26,386 nt of DNA from Beroe ovata (GCA_946803715.1 CAMPET010000137.1:68867-95252), one strand, 5' to 3'. Positions 17,199 through 26,386 are shown, counted from the first letter of the stretch. Program-made: numbers and translations. The notes: a model not told the origin generated them from the letters alone.

Positions 17199-19753
17199 AT
17201 GCTAGTGGTGTGCGCGGCTACCACCTACATCGTTTCATCTCTCCTCCTCTTTGCATTCCCTCGACTCCTTCATAAATCACGCCGACACGTGACGTTTCCC
17301 TCGCGATTCATGGCACACAGGGGTGGCGGGGGTGAATGGCCGGAGAATACAATTGTAGCGTTTCGAGGAGCTCACAAGCTAGGGGTGGAGGTGTTTGAAC
17401 TTGATGTTCAGGTTTGAGATGGTTAGCGAGAATTTGATGACTGCGAAGTTAAAGTAATAACCGTTACTATGGTAACTGCGTTGTGCGTTGCCTTGACACC
17501 GTGCACTTCTGTGCAATCGTGTTACCATGCCATTGTTTCTCAGATGACAAGTGACGGGGAGGTAATTGTGTGTCATGATGACGATTTGTCTCGGGTTTGT
17601 GGTGTCAATGAGAAGATTTCCCAACACTCGCTTCACACTCTGCCTCACTGTTTATCAGAAATGGAGGTGGGAAGTTATAAATCTTCTCAATTGTTCTCGT
17701 TAAGATTTCGCTGCTATAATTATACAACTGTCATTGAGTCGTAGGTTGGATGTTTTCTAAAAAGATGACCCCATGACGACCCCCCACCAGGTTGCTTGTG
17801 AACCGGGAGTATTCATGAGGTACCCAACGCAGGAACAACTTCTCAGATTGGAGGACCTTTACAAGGAGTTTCCCACGGTTTGTCATGACAACCCCAAATT
17901 ATCGTAGTTACATGATGACTGCCACCCTGACAAAAAGATGCCACGATGGTTGTCATCATCCTCCCATCCTAGGTACCAATGCAGATAGACGTAAAGCCTG
18001 GTACCTCACAGCTCATTGAGAAGGTTTCCTCTCTAACTAAACACTATGACAGAGAAGCTATTACTGTTTGGGGTGCGTTCAGTCATTCCACGACTGTTGA
18101 GTGCAGGAAATTCAACCCTAAAATGTGAGTGAATAAGTGTAGTATCTGAATAGGGGGAGCCAATATAATTGGATGGCCAGTTTCGTCATTATGGGTATAA
18201 TATTATGGAGTTTTAGCCTCTCTTGAAATAACGCGTGTCCTGTCTACGATTTTATAGACGAATTTCATATCCCAGGTTGACGTTTTGCAGCATGGTGGAA
18301 TGTGCACTCTATCCTATACTTTTCATGGTGGGACTTCTACCCTTTGTCCCGATTAGAGCAGAATTCTACATGGTATGTTGTACGATCAATTTCCCACAGA
18401 CTCTTCTCACATACACACACACACACACACATACACACACACACACGCGCGCGCTACCTAATCCCCATTTTATCCAGCCCTTTTCATTCATCACCACCCC
18501 ATACCGTAACTCCATTATTGAGCGAACACGAAAATCGCGCAGAGAGGTATAAAGGAAAAAATGGCGGGAAATCTCGTGAAGGACCCTTTCCCTCTCGCCC
18601 CCCTCAAACGGAATGAAAAGATCGGTGGGAAAATATGGCGCATCCGCTTGCCACGATTTATTTATCATGCAAAATCATCACTTGTCATTGTCATAAACAC
18701 CCCCTCTCTCTCTTCATTTTCCCTCTTTCTCACTGGGCGGAAGTGACCTTCTCCACTTTACACCGCTAATGCCATACCACTGTGAATGACCTCGTTTCCT
18801 CCCTGAGCGAATGCAGACACTGGTCTTACCTATCGCAGCAGTATATGATGATTTCAGTTGGAGTGGCAATTATCGCACAAAAAACTGAATAGGTTCCTAA
18901 GAGAAGTTGTTTGAGCAACCTTTTCAATCGGTCATTTGTGTTTTTCACTGCAAAATGAGGGTAATGAGAAAAAGCGGGGTTGATAAGCATTCATTTTTCT
19001 TCGAGAGCACTGGATTGGAGAGCAATGAATTGGAGTAAGGAGAATGCCGTGACTTAATAGAGAGGGCTTTGGATTCCAATAAGGCGAATACTAGAAAGGA
19101 GGGAGAGTAAGGGGGGGGGGGCTTATGATGAGAACTGAGAAGAGTTGATGATATTATATTTTATGCGAAAACGCATCACCGATTTCTACTAAACGACGCA
19201 TGTGAACCTGTCATTATATTGGGTGGGATGAGAGAAGGACACATGTATTCTCATCATTTTTCCTGAGCTGAATCGTTAGCGGTCATCGTAGCTTTGAGCT
19301 CAGCTAATGAACGTGTTTTTTCCTATTCCCTGCAACCTGCGATTCAAGCGCAAGCTATATAATGTGTCCCCATGCGTGTTTCAGGTGCCCATTCCCAATA
19401 TAAGCAACAAATCTGGGTTCTTGTCAACGTATCCCAAATGGTTCTGTCAACTGATAACACCACTTATGTGCAACCCGTGAGTTGTAACCATGACAACATA
19501 ATATATAGCAACAATCGAAAAGCAACTTGTTGCTATGACAACCACTATGAACAAGTTTCTCCTGTTGCTATAGCAACTGAATTATCCCCCCAGATTGCTG
19601 CTCTGGCACTTACACAGACGTGGGGTTAGGACGGGGGCGTGGGTTATGAACCACGACTCAGAGTTTGAAACTGCCGAATGGTGGGGTTTTGGGGGTGTAA
19701 TCACAGACTTTCCATCGAGGTGGAGGGACTATGAAAATGGAAAGATATCATGA
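17199..19753 (+). CDS. GDPD1: GDPD1/GDE4-like glycerophosphodiester phosphodiesterase (lysophospholipase D)
   Basis: Seven exons: 17199-17411, 17544-17666, 17791-17877, 17973-18124, 18276-18372, 19385-19476, 19594-19753. They join in frame to 307 residues, close to the roughly 314 of vertebrate GDPD1. Family members are membrane-bound enzymes that hydrolyse lysophospholipids such as lyso-PC and lyso-PAF to lysophosphatidic acid, or N-acyl lysoPE to N-acylethanolamines. Visible are an N-terminal membrane helix (residues about 7-20), the catalytic signature HRGGGGEWPENT (His40, Arg41, Glu46), the metal ligands in FELD (Glu67, Asp69), the general acid-base His82 in CHDDDL, Lys149 in IDVK, and a second hydrophobic segment ending GLLPFVPIRAEF, diagnostic of the GDPD1/3 group. 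The C-terminal part has WVMNHDSEF and GGVITDFPSRWRD. All catalytic residues are present, so the enzyme should be active. Donors at 17667 (GTGGGA) and 17878 (GTTTGT) are weak but forced by phase and family alignment. The intron at 18373-19384 is the only long one. Confidence 0.93.
17463..17476. promoter_or_regulatory. X-box-like palindrome GTTACTATGGTAAC in GDPD intron 1
   Basis: A 14-base near-palindrome matching the RFX X-box pattern lies 52 bases into the first intron of the GDPD gene. It differs by one base from the perfect palindrome at 5560. Related GTTGCTATGACAAC words occur in the last GDPD intron (about 19500-19580). Confidence 0.35.
18409..18452. repeat. (CA)n-(CG)n microsatellite in a GDPD intron
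   Basis: ACACAC repeats with one ATAC interruption run straight into CGCGCGCG, inside the intron 18373-19384. Open frames here are His-Thr low-complexity strings. Alternating CA/CG can take up the Z-DNA form. Confidence 0.95.
19111..19121. repeat. G11 homopolymer
   Basis: Eleven G in a row lie inside the long GDPD intron. It is the strand mirror of the C11 run at 2346. Confidence 0.95.
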
Positions 19754-20102
19754 GCCGCCCAATTCTAGGTCACAGTTTTTAATAATCGATTACTGAGTAA
19801 TCCCTGCACTTCTGTTGTTAATGACTTCCGTATTCGTGTGCGCCTATCGAGGACAGTTTCATTTCAGTAAGATGAAACCATGATCTTGATTGAGCCGCGT
19901 ATTGTTCTATGGATTGGATATTTGAGACGTGGTTTTGTATACCATGTATACACTGAACCGAATCTATGATTTAATGTATTATTAACTTTTGTATTTGTCT
20001 CCGATTCGGTGATCGTATTAGCATTTTGATGACGATTTACTAACATTTTTGATTGGCATTTAGGTTATTGTACCATTTCCTATTCATGCTAAAACGTAAA
20101 AC

Positions 20103-20120
20103 ATGACTCCGACCTTGTAG
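20103..20120 (+). promoter_or_regulatory. Short upstream open reading frame
   Basis: ATGACTCCGACCTTGTAG codes Met-Thr-Pro-Thr-Leu-stop and ends 17 bases before the ATG of the rhamnose-type reductase. If it is in the mRNA leader it would lower translation of the main frame. Whether the transcript starts upstream of it is not visible. Confidence 0.4.
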
Positions 20121-20137
20121 CCTCTCCAACTCACACC

Positions 20138-21046
20138 ATGACAACTGAAGTTCCACTCTCAAAACCTGTCTGGATAGTTTACGGTCACGGAGGTTGGATC
20201 GGTGCCAAATACTGCCGCTACGCCGCGCGTCACGTCACAGTTGCACGTGGAACTGCACGTGCAGATGACGTTAGAGCAGTGAGAGAAGAGCTGGAACACG
20301 TGCAACCTGATCACGTGGTTTGTATTATCGGGAGAACACACGGTCCTGGTTGTGGGACTGTCGACTGGTTAGAGCAACCCGGGCATCTTCGGTACAATGT
20401 CCGTGACAACCTATTCGGACCTATGGTTCTGGCGCGAGAATGTGAGGAGAGGGGGATCAAGTTGACGTACATGGGAACGGGATGCATCTTCAAATTCACG
20501 GAGGAAACTGAGATTTTCTCTGAGGAGGACCTTCCCAACTTCTTCGGATCATCGTACTCGACAGTCAAGGGGTTCACTGACCAACTTGTTCAGCTGTTCC
20601 CGGAAACTGTTCTCAATTGTCGGATCAGAATGCCCATTTCCTCGGACCGATCCCCCAGGAACTTCATCACCAAGATCACCACGTACGAGAAGATTTGCAG
20701 TATCCCGAATTCCATGACAGTTCTGGAGGAGATCCTGCCCATTATGGTGGATATGGCTCTGCAAGGTATAACGGGAACGTACAATATGACGAACCCTGGC
20801 AGAATTTCCCACAACGAAATCCTGTTAATGTACAAGGATATTGTGGATCCTGGTTTCACCTGGAAAAACTTCAGTCATGAAGAGTTGCTGAAGATTCTGG
20901 CGTCTGATAGATCGAATAATGAGCTGACAACGGAAAAGCTGGTGAGTTTGTATCCTAATCTTAGACCTATCAAGGAGGCTGTGATGGAGACATTGCAAGA
21001 TATGAAAAAGAATGATGACAAGGAACAAGTTAAGCATAGAAAATAG
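20138..21046 (+). CDS. NRS/ER-type nucleotide-4-keto-6-deoxyglucose 3,5-epimerase/4-reductase (L-rhamnose synthesis)
   Basis: An uninterrupted 302-residue frame. It is an extended short-chain dehydrogenase of the plant NRS/ER (UER1) group, which turns UDP- or dTDP-4-keto-6-deoxyglucose into L-rhamnose nucleotide using NADPH in the cytosol. Visible are the dinucleotide-binding loop GHGGWIG (16-22), a TGCIF strand (114-118), the catalytic Tyr140-x3-Lys144 in SSYSTVK, and the family-typical blocks RMPISSDRSPRNFITKIT, EKICSIPNSMTVLEEILPI, YNMTNPGRISHNEIL, DPGFTWKNF and SNNEL. Length and end fit the reductase half alone. The 4,6-dehydratase that makes its substrate is not in the window. The last 15 residues are highly charged (KKNDDKEQVKHRK). 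It is the only intronless gene here among multi-exon neighbours. Homologues occur in plants, fungi, nematodes, some marine invertebrates and large DNA viruses but not vertebrates, so retroposition or old transfer are both possible. Base use looks like that of the neighbours. Confidence 0.92.
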   Translation: MTTEVPLSKPVWIVYGHGGWIGAKYCRYAARHVTVARGTARADDVRAVREELEHVQPDHVVCIIGRTHGPGCGTVDWLEQPGHLRYNVRDNLFGPMVLARECEERGIKLTYMGTGCIFKFTEETEIFSEEDLPNFFGSSYSTVKGFTDQLVQLFPETVLNCRIRMPISSDRSPRNFITKITTYEKICSIPNSMTVLEEILPIMVDMALQGITGTYNMTNPGRISHNEILLMYKDIVDPGFTWKNFSHEELLKILASDRSNNELTTEKLVSLYPNLRPIKEAVMETLQDMKKNDDKEQVKHRK

Positions 21047-21332
21047 TTGGCAACACCGTAGATGCTTTTTAATGATCATTGTTTTATCGGTTAATTTCAG
21101 AAGTTCACAGGAAACTTAATCATTGTTTTTTGTGATTTAAACTTTTCAATTTCACTTAATTAGTTTTAACGATTTTATTGGGATTGTATTTATGAACATT
21201 ATCATCTAACTGACCCTCTTCTCCAATTCTAGATCCACTAATTTCAGATGATATCAAAAACTTATCACCATGAGTCATGACATATTTCCTGACATATCAC
21301 ATAACATTCTCACAACACATTCGAATCTCAAT

Positions 21333-21338
21333 AATAAA
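21333..21338 (+). terminator. Possible poly(A) signal AATAAA of the rhamnose-type reductase
   Basis: This is the only canonical AATAAA I see between the reductase stop (21046) and the next gene. It would give a 3' UTR of about 290-310 bases ending within about 55 bases of the CHCHD4 start codon, so the two transcripts would nearly touch or overlap. Confidence 0.35.
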
Positions 21339-21391
21339 TGGCACTCTCTTACCCCGGTGTTTTTTCTGTAGCTAGGGATCAGGGCCACGCC

Positions 21392-22394
21392 ATGTCATAC
21401 AGTTACCAAGAGGGGAAGGACCTAGTTCATTTCATCACCGAGGAAGATCTCAAGGAGTACACAGAGCAGATGGAGAAGGAGGAGGCAAGGAAAGAGGAGC
21501 TTGGGGGGAGTGGAGGGAGTGGTGGGAGTGGGGGTAGCGGGGGGAGTGGGGTGGGGGAGGAAGTTCATGAGCAGTATCCCGGTGCGGTGAACGAGAAGGG
21601 AGAGATAAACTGGGAGTGCCCATGTTTGGGTAAGTGAACGAGACTGTTTCTTCGCAGTTTTCAATCTTGTTTTTGTTGTAACCTGCGTCATGATATATCA
21701 CTGTTTTCAACTTAGTTCCCCTTCTAACCAGATGGTATCCCCTGGTAACCTTTCTCTCACCAGGTGGTCTTGGTACAGAGGGCCCGTGTGTGGAAGAGTT
21801 CAGGTCAGCATTCTCCTGTTGGATGTTCAGCAGTGCTGATGAGGAGAAGGGAAAGGACAAGGGAGATGAATGTGTCGATAACTTCTTCAGAATGAGCGTC
21901 TGCATGCAACAGAATGAGGTTTGTTATGGAGGGGGTCCTTCTGCTCATGTAGATTGTAGGGGGTGATTTCAACTTTTACTGAAAACATTATTGACTGAGT
22001 TGGGGCTATGGGGGGGAAATCCATTGAACCGAAAACTGAACAACTTTCGCAATATTATCGGAGTCTTATGCCGTCACAGGAGTTCTACGACGATTTGAAT
22101 GCGCGAAACAAAGCCGCTGCCGAAGAAGCACGTGCAAAATACGAAGCAGAAGAACGGGAAGCTCTTGCTGCGGCTGAACAAGATCAAAAAACCCAGGAGG
22201 CGATTGCTGCGGAAACCGAAAGCGAAAGTAGCACGCCACAAGTCTCGTATAAAGCGGTTTCTGATGACGATGATTTGGCAGGGGGTCTGGTGTCTTCGTC
22301 ATCAACTGTCATTGTGGCAGCAAACGCTGATGAAGAGGAAGAAGGTGGGGACGAGAGAAATGACGAGGTCGAAGTGAGGAAAGAAGAATCATAG
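21392..22394 (+). CDS. CHCHD4: CHCHD4/MIA40 oxidoreductase of the mitochondrial intermembrane space
   Basis: Three exons: 21392-21629, 21764-21918, 22080-22394; 235 residues (about 142 in human). The family catalyses oxidative folding and trapping of Cys-motif proteins in the intermembrane space and is re-oxidised by ALR/Erv1. Visible are the N-terminal MSYSYQEGKD, matching the usual start of the family, the redox CPC motif (Cys76-Pro-Cys78) in INWECPCLGG, and twin CX9C (Cys88-Cys98, Cys116-Cys126). Between the N-terminus and CPC lie five GGS repeats (residues about 38-52). Exon 3 adds an Ala/Glu-rich helix, then an acidic Ser/Asp tail, to over 100 residues. I chose Met 21392 because it aligns with the family start. 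An in-frame Met at 21338 would add 18 residues, but TTTTTTCTGTAG at 21361-21372 looks like a 5' UTR splice acceptor lying between the two. The GTTTGT donor of exon 2 is weak but keeps frame. Confidence 0.92.
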
Positions 22395-22976
22395 GATATA
22401 TTCCCTGGAATTGTGCGTCCTTCTCTCTCAAGCTCAAACTATGATACCTATCGTGGGTGATCGTGGAGATGTTGCTATTCACTCCACCCCAAGTTTCTTG
22501 CCTGGAACTTGTGTCTCCCAGTTTTGATGCTGGGTTGTTTATTTTCTCATTTGCACTTGTGATCATGACACCATGACCTCATCAGTTGTATAAAGGGCTC
22601 CTTCATCAAAATGATTAACTTTTCTTGACCCTCGGATGACTGAACCCATGATCTCAAAAATCTTTGACCTTGAGTCTCGATTCATAAATAATACCTAGTT
22701 CAGAGCATATCGTAAATTATTAGTTAATTTATTAAACCAGTTCTTCGTGCTTGTGTGCGTTTCAGTATGTGTTTTTGTATCAGCCCCTTTTTTGCGGTGT
22801 TACATTTTTATTCCGCGTTTTTGAGGAACCGATTTTTCAACTAAATGTCTCCAGTCTCATCGCTCTTGATAGATGATCATTGATCAGCACAATATTTTTG
22901 AAATTAAAGGCCGTTTGATGACCTACCCATTCCGAAGCTCTAACCCCTTCTTATTTTGTTAGCTACTACCTAAATC

Positions 22977-25900
22977 ATGTCGGGAAAAGTTCGAACCGGG
23001 GGCTACGTCGGATTCGCTGATCTACCCAACCAGGTGAGAAATTATTCAACTCCGCAAGAATTTTCTGTTGATTTGAATGATTTACCTATCCTTTGCCCTC
23101 AAAATGCCTGACGCATAAACTGGTAACGGAAACACGAGAACTTTATTCTTATTTCCCTTTTGAAAACTCGATGTTACTTCAAAGTGTTGATATCCGATGG
23201 TAGGTCTAAGGTCACTGTCTCTTTACAATTATACCATGACATAACTTACACCGACACCCGCGCCCACACATGACATAACATACACTGACTCCCACTCACC
23301 CTTCACTCTTCAATTATGAAATCAATCGTGACACAATACACACCATCGTCAACTTGTATACGATGACAATATGTCAACACGTCATGACAACATAAGACTG
23401 TTAACATACATGACAACACGCCATGACAACAAACACATGTTAACATTCATGACAACACACGCACATGTGTGTTAATATGCCTATTTCGCTGTTTATTATG
23501 ACAGTACGGAATCGTGAAGTGCTAATTTCCATGATGAAAGGGTGAAGTACGTTCAGTGTAATGTACAAGGTAGTGTTTGGACTGTATGACGTGTGGCTTG
23601 AAGAATAAAGAATGTATTCTTTGACATGCATTTAAACCGACCCGTTTTTGAAATAATGGTACCTCTGAAGTCGAAAATCAATGAATCAGGTCAAGGTTGG
23701 TTCTCTTTCTTGCAACATAAGGCGGGATTTATTGTTTTCCCTCGGAAAAAACAAGACGAGTATTCAAAATATGTCAACAAAATGCTGTTTTAAACTTCTT
23801 CAATTTTGTCAAATTAGTGGATATCAGGCAGCACTTCCCTATGGTGAAATACGCACACGTCTTGTTTGTTTTCACCGATACGACAAAATGTACACCTATA
23901 GGATATACAACTTTGATGTGGGCTGAGTTTTGTGTATAATGTACAGTTGTTCGTGTCAAAATTTGGTGGACAGGTATGGCTTGTAGTTATCTTCAGTTGT
24001 CATAGCTTTGGCACCAATCATCAGTGCGAGTAGTAACACACTAGCCTGCGCTTCAATTCTCTTGACACCACTATCCTTGACCCTTGACACCACTTACCTT
24101 GACACCACTTTCCTTGAGATCAGTCCTGCTGACACCACTTTCCTTGACACCACTTTCCTCGACCCTTGTGACCACTTTCCTTGACACAACATTCCTTGAC
24201 GCCACTTTCCTCCAACCACGTTACCCTTGGACTTTGACACCACTTATTCTGCAGACTGCCCAAATAATATCAAAAACTGAAACTTCATTGACTCACTTGG
24301 CATGCAACACATATGTACAGTGTACACTATATAGCATTTCATTTCATGATATTGTATAAATTCGGATTTCAGGGATGAACGCCTAACACTCAACAACTCT
24401 GGCACTTCATACGATTCATCATCTTGTCATGTATAGTTTGATCATACTTTTATCCCTTTCCTTCCATCGTGCTTCATCCCTGTTTAGATTGAGTGAGGAC
24501 CATATTGTATTGTAACCTTGTGTAGCCAAAATATAATACGTATATTATGTAACACTGATCCTGCATGAGTCATTATTTCACAAAAATAGCCACAGTGATT
24601 GTTCCTGCTGTAACTCTAGATGTAACTCTAGGAGGAACACATCGTAACACGCGTGGCAAATGTTACGGGTAGCTTTTAATGTGATCTGGAATACCGAGTA
24701 TAGTATGAAATAATCACTATTGTAGATTTTATAGCTGATGTTTTTACTGCGGCCAACTTCCATTTCCACTCATTTTACAATACATTTTGAACTTTTACTG
24801 TTTTTGAACTGTTGCCATTTCTGTTACGATTCGTCTTGTGAACAGCTACTCGTAGTCATTATTGCTTATTGGACACCACACTCTAGTATATGATATTGTC
24901 TGTCAAATATTGTATTTATTGCGCGCTGCTCCAATGGATGGCCGATGGTTGCATCCAATAGTTTAGTCCTTCTATAACCTTGCGATCCTCTCTATCTCTC
25001 CCTTGATGTGTAATTTTTGATCATGTGAATCGGAATTTGCAATTGATGTGTACCGAATGCTCATCTACATATTGATATTTATACGGATAAGGAAGTTATT
25101 TTCCTGCAATCATGCATGTTTGAGCCAAGTTGTCCTTGCAGTTTTAACACGACTGAAAATCTAACACTCTTTGAGCGTGATTTACACTTCCAGGGGTCGT
25201 GAAATGTAAATCTAATGAGATGCTACTGTTATATGACATCATAACGATGTTACATGTCATCAAATCTTGTACATACCTACTGTACAGTGTACATTACACA
25301 ATGTACATAATGTACCTACTGTGCATGTACAGTGTACAATGTGTGTACCCTCTACAATGTACCATATCAAGTCTTGTGTATACCTCGTATACCTGTGTGT
25401 TTAGTGTATAGTCACTGTACAGTGTATGTGTGTATAGTGTATATCACTGTATCTGAAACTTGGTGTGTACGAATGAGTGATTCAGTGATAACTGATAATT
25501 ACACGAAAACCCTGTGATAATAGCTGCGATAATGTATATCGAATTAATATACGCTGTCATGTGTATAAATACACGTACACACACTTACAAACACAAACAC
25601 AATTTCTTCTCCACTGATTTCCTTATGTTTTTTCCCGGTTTGTGTACCTGTTTGTATCTAACAACGTGTTGCTTGTGTTTGTGTCCAATCACTCACTATG
25701 ATGGAGGTATGTTGATTATTATATCAAATTCAGATATTTTGACAATCGTTTTTGTAAGAAATTCGTGGTATGAAAGAAGTCTGGTACGCTGTAAAAGTCT
25801 GGTGATCGGCGAAGATTTGAGGACTTTTCTGAAAGGACGTGAAAGTTAGGGGGAAGTTTAGAGTTTAGAGGGCGGGGTAATTGGGAATCAGGAATCATAA

Positions 25901-26121
25901 TGTCGACATGTAACATGTCTCTTGAGTTCCTCCCTAACATGTCAAAGCTTTACCTGCAACAGGTGTGACGTCATCATTCCTTATATGGCCATAACCGTGA
26001 TGAATCATACCATATATGGTCACAACCATGAGGTGTCATAGATGTGAGTTTACGGATGTAATGTTTCAGGTCCATAGAAAGAGTGTCAAGAAGGGATTCG
26101 AGTTTACTCTCATGGTTGTGG
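22977..26121 (+). CDS. Septin, first two coding exons (3' part beyond the window)
   Basis: Exon 1 is 22977-23033 ([19 protein letters not shown], 19 codons, donor GTGAGA). Exon 2 is 26070-26121 ([18 protein letters not shown], phase 1 end, donor GTGAGT). Joined, they give the highly conserved septin N-terminus [29 protein letters not shown], which leads directly into the P-loop (GESGLGKS in the family) just outside the window. Septins are GTP-binding proteins that assemble into filaments at the cortex, cytokinetic ring and cilium base. The V-H-R-K-S-V-K-K wording resembles the SEPT2/SEPT4/SEPT5 and SEPT7 types, but two short exons cannot place the paralogue. TTATTTTGTTAG at 22951-22962 may be a 5' UTR acceptor 14 bases before the ATG. 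The 3,036-bp intron is the longest in the window and repeat-rich. The open frames seen within it are not coding in my view. Confidence 0.92.
23221..23470. repeat. CATGACAACA-rich degenerate repeat in the septin intron
   Basis: Many near copies of ATGACATAACATACAC and CATGACAACACG/AC occur over about 250 bases, loosely periodic. The block is AC-rich on the plus strand. No gene feature is seen in it. Confidence 0.6.
24058..24245. repeat. CCTTGACACCACT minisatellite, locus 3 (best array)
   Basis: About ten copies of a 16-17 base unit, CCTTGACACCACTTTC, some truncated to CCTTGACC, lie in the first septin intron. It is the clearest of three same-orientation loci in this window. The open frame across it reads Thr-Pro-Leu repeats and is a by-product. 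Confidence 0.9.
25265..25445. repeat. TGTACAGTGTACA palindromic repeat cluster in the septin intron
   Basis: TGTACA, GTACAGTGTAC and related palindromes recur about ten times in 180 bases (ACTGTACAGTGTACATTAC, GCATGTACAGTGTACAATG). The cluster can fold into many alternative hairpins. Single relatives occur at 24313-24326 and near 26308-26318. Confidence 0.75.
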
Positions 26122-26365
26122 GTGAGTCAATAAGGGGCGTGATTTGGCGTGATTGTGGGGCTTGATTGGGGCGTAATTATAGGGAGTAATTAGGGCGTCA
26201 TTTGGCGGTGCTCGATTTGTTATCGTTCGCCGATTCGAAGTTGTACCACAATGTTTCGCTACATGGTTTGTAGAGTGTACTTCAAACCATGTCAAGTTGT
26301 GTGACGAGACGTACACTGTATACTGTGTGTGTATGATACGGCGAACGTAGCTTGAAGCCGTGTCC

Positions 26366-26386
26366 GTGTGTGTGTGTGTGTGTGTG
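26366..26386. repeat. (GT)n microsatellite at the right edge
   Basis: A GT run of at least 21 bases continues to the last base of the window. Together with the AC run at the start, it suggests the sequence was broken at simple repeats. Confidence 0.97.

Noticed and set aside
18235-18616. Overlapping plus-strand frames across the CA repeat
   Set aside because: The first part is the real GDPD exon 18276-18372. The rest is intron with His-Thr repeats, and the family alignment continues cleanly at 19385.
21338-21391. Earlier Met for CHCHD4 (18 more residues)
   Set aside because: The extra residues do not fit the family start, and a splice acceptor-like tract lies between this Met and the one that aligns.
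17199-22394. A co-regulated pathway cluster of GDPD, rhamnose reductase and MIA40
   Set aside because: Their known roles are unrelated and each has its own intergenic space. Close spacing fits general genome compactness.
22985-23005. tRNA-like GTTCGAACC word
   Set aside because: It lies in the coding part of septin exon 1 with no cloverleaf around it. I found no tRNA or rRNA gene in the window.
24084-24359. Plus-strand 91-codon frame in the septin intron
   Set aside because: It is a by-product of the 17-base minisatellite (Thr-Pro-Leu repeats).

Overview
The window is animal nuclear DNA. Its genes are cut by short GT-AG introns (mostly about 80-340 bp), carry metazoan-type families (a secreted sushi-domain protein, GDPD1/4-like lysophospholipase D, CHCHD4/MIA40, a septin), and are packed closely, with roughly 350-600 bp between neighbours on the right half. 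Tight packing, small introns and an encoded UDP/dTDP-rhamnose-type reductase fit an early-branching invertebrate. A sponge is my best guess, but it is inference only. Both ends of the window are CA/TG microsatellite, so it may be a whole contig that broke at simple repeats.

Layout. (1) 1-3124, minus strand: parts of an unrecognised gene. It has a convincing first exon with a TATA box and a kappaB-like site upstream, a middle exon, and an exon coding a strong single transmembrane helix near the left edge. (2) 3300-7200: no confident gene. It holds a dispersed 17-bp minisatellite, X-box-like palindromes and a short inverted-repeat element, and may contain the unresolved 3' end of the next gene. 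(3) 7237-12660, minus strand: a 13-exon gene for a secreted or surface protein with a signal peptide, two large unrecognised domains (one per exon), a Cys-rich GCC2/GCC3-like region and seven sushi-like domains. Every intron is phase 1. (4) 12661-13479: a divergent intergenic region serving this gene and the next. (5) 13480-16846, plus strand: a 12-exon gene for a 728-aa protein I do not recognise. (6) 17199-19753: a complete 7-exon GDPD1/4-like glycerophosphodiester phosphodiesterase. (7) 20138-21046: an intronless 302-aa NRS/ER-type nucleotide-4-keto-6-deoxyglucose epimerase/reductase. (8) 21392-22394: a 3-exon CHCHD4/MIA40 with a natural GGS linker and a long charged tail. (9) 22977 to beyond the right edge: the first two coding exons of a septin, with a 3-kb repeat-rich first intron.

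The plus-strand genes are head to tail but functionally unrelated (lipid hydrolysis, deoxysugar synthesis, mitochondrial import, cytoskeleton), so I read this as ordinary compact gene packing and not a pathway cluster. All exon joins were worked out by hand from splice signals, reading phase and family resemblance. For the named families every join keeps frame, which is strong support. The weakest models are the left-edge minus-strand gene and the 3' end of the sushi gene.
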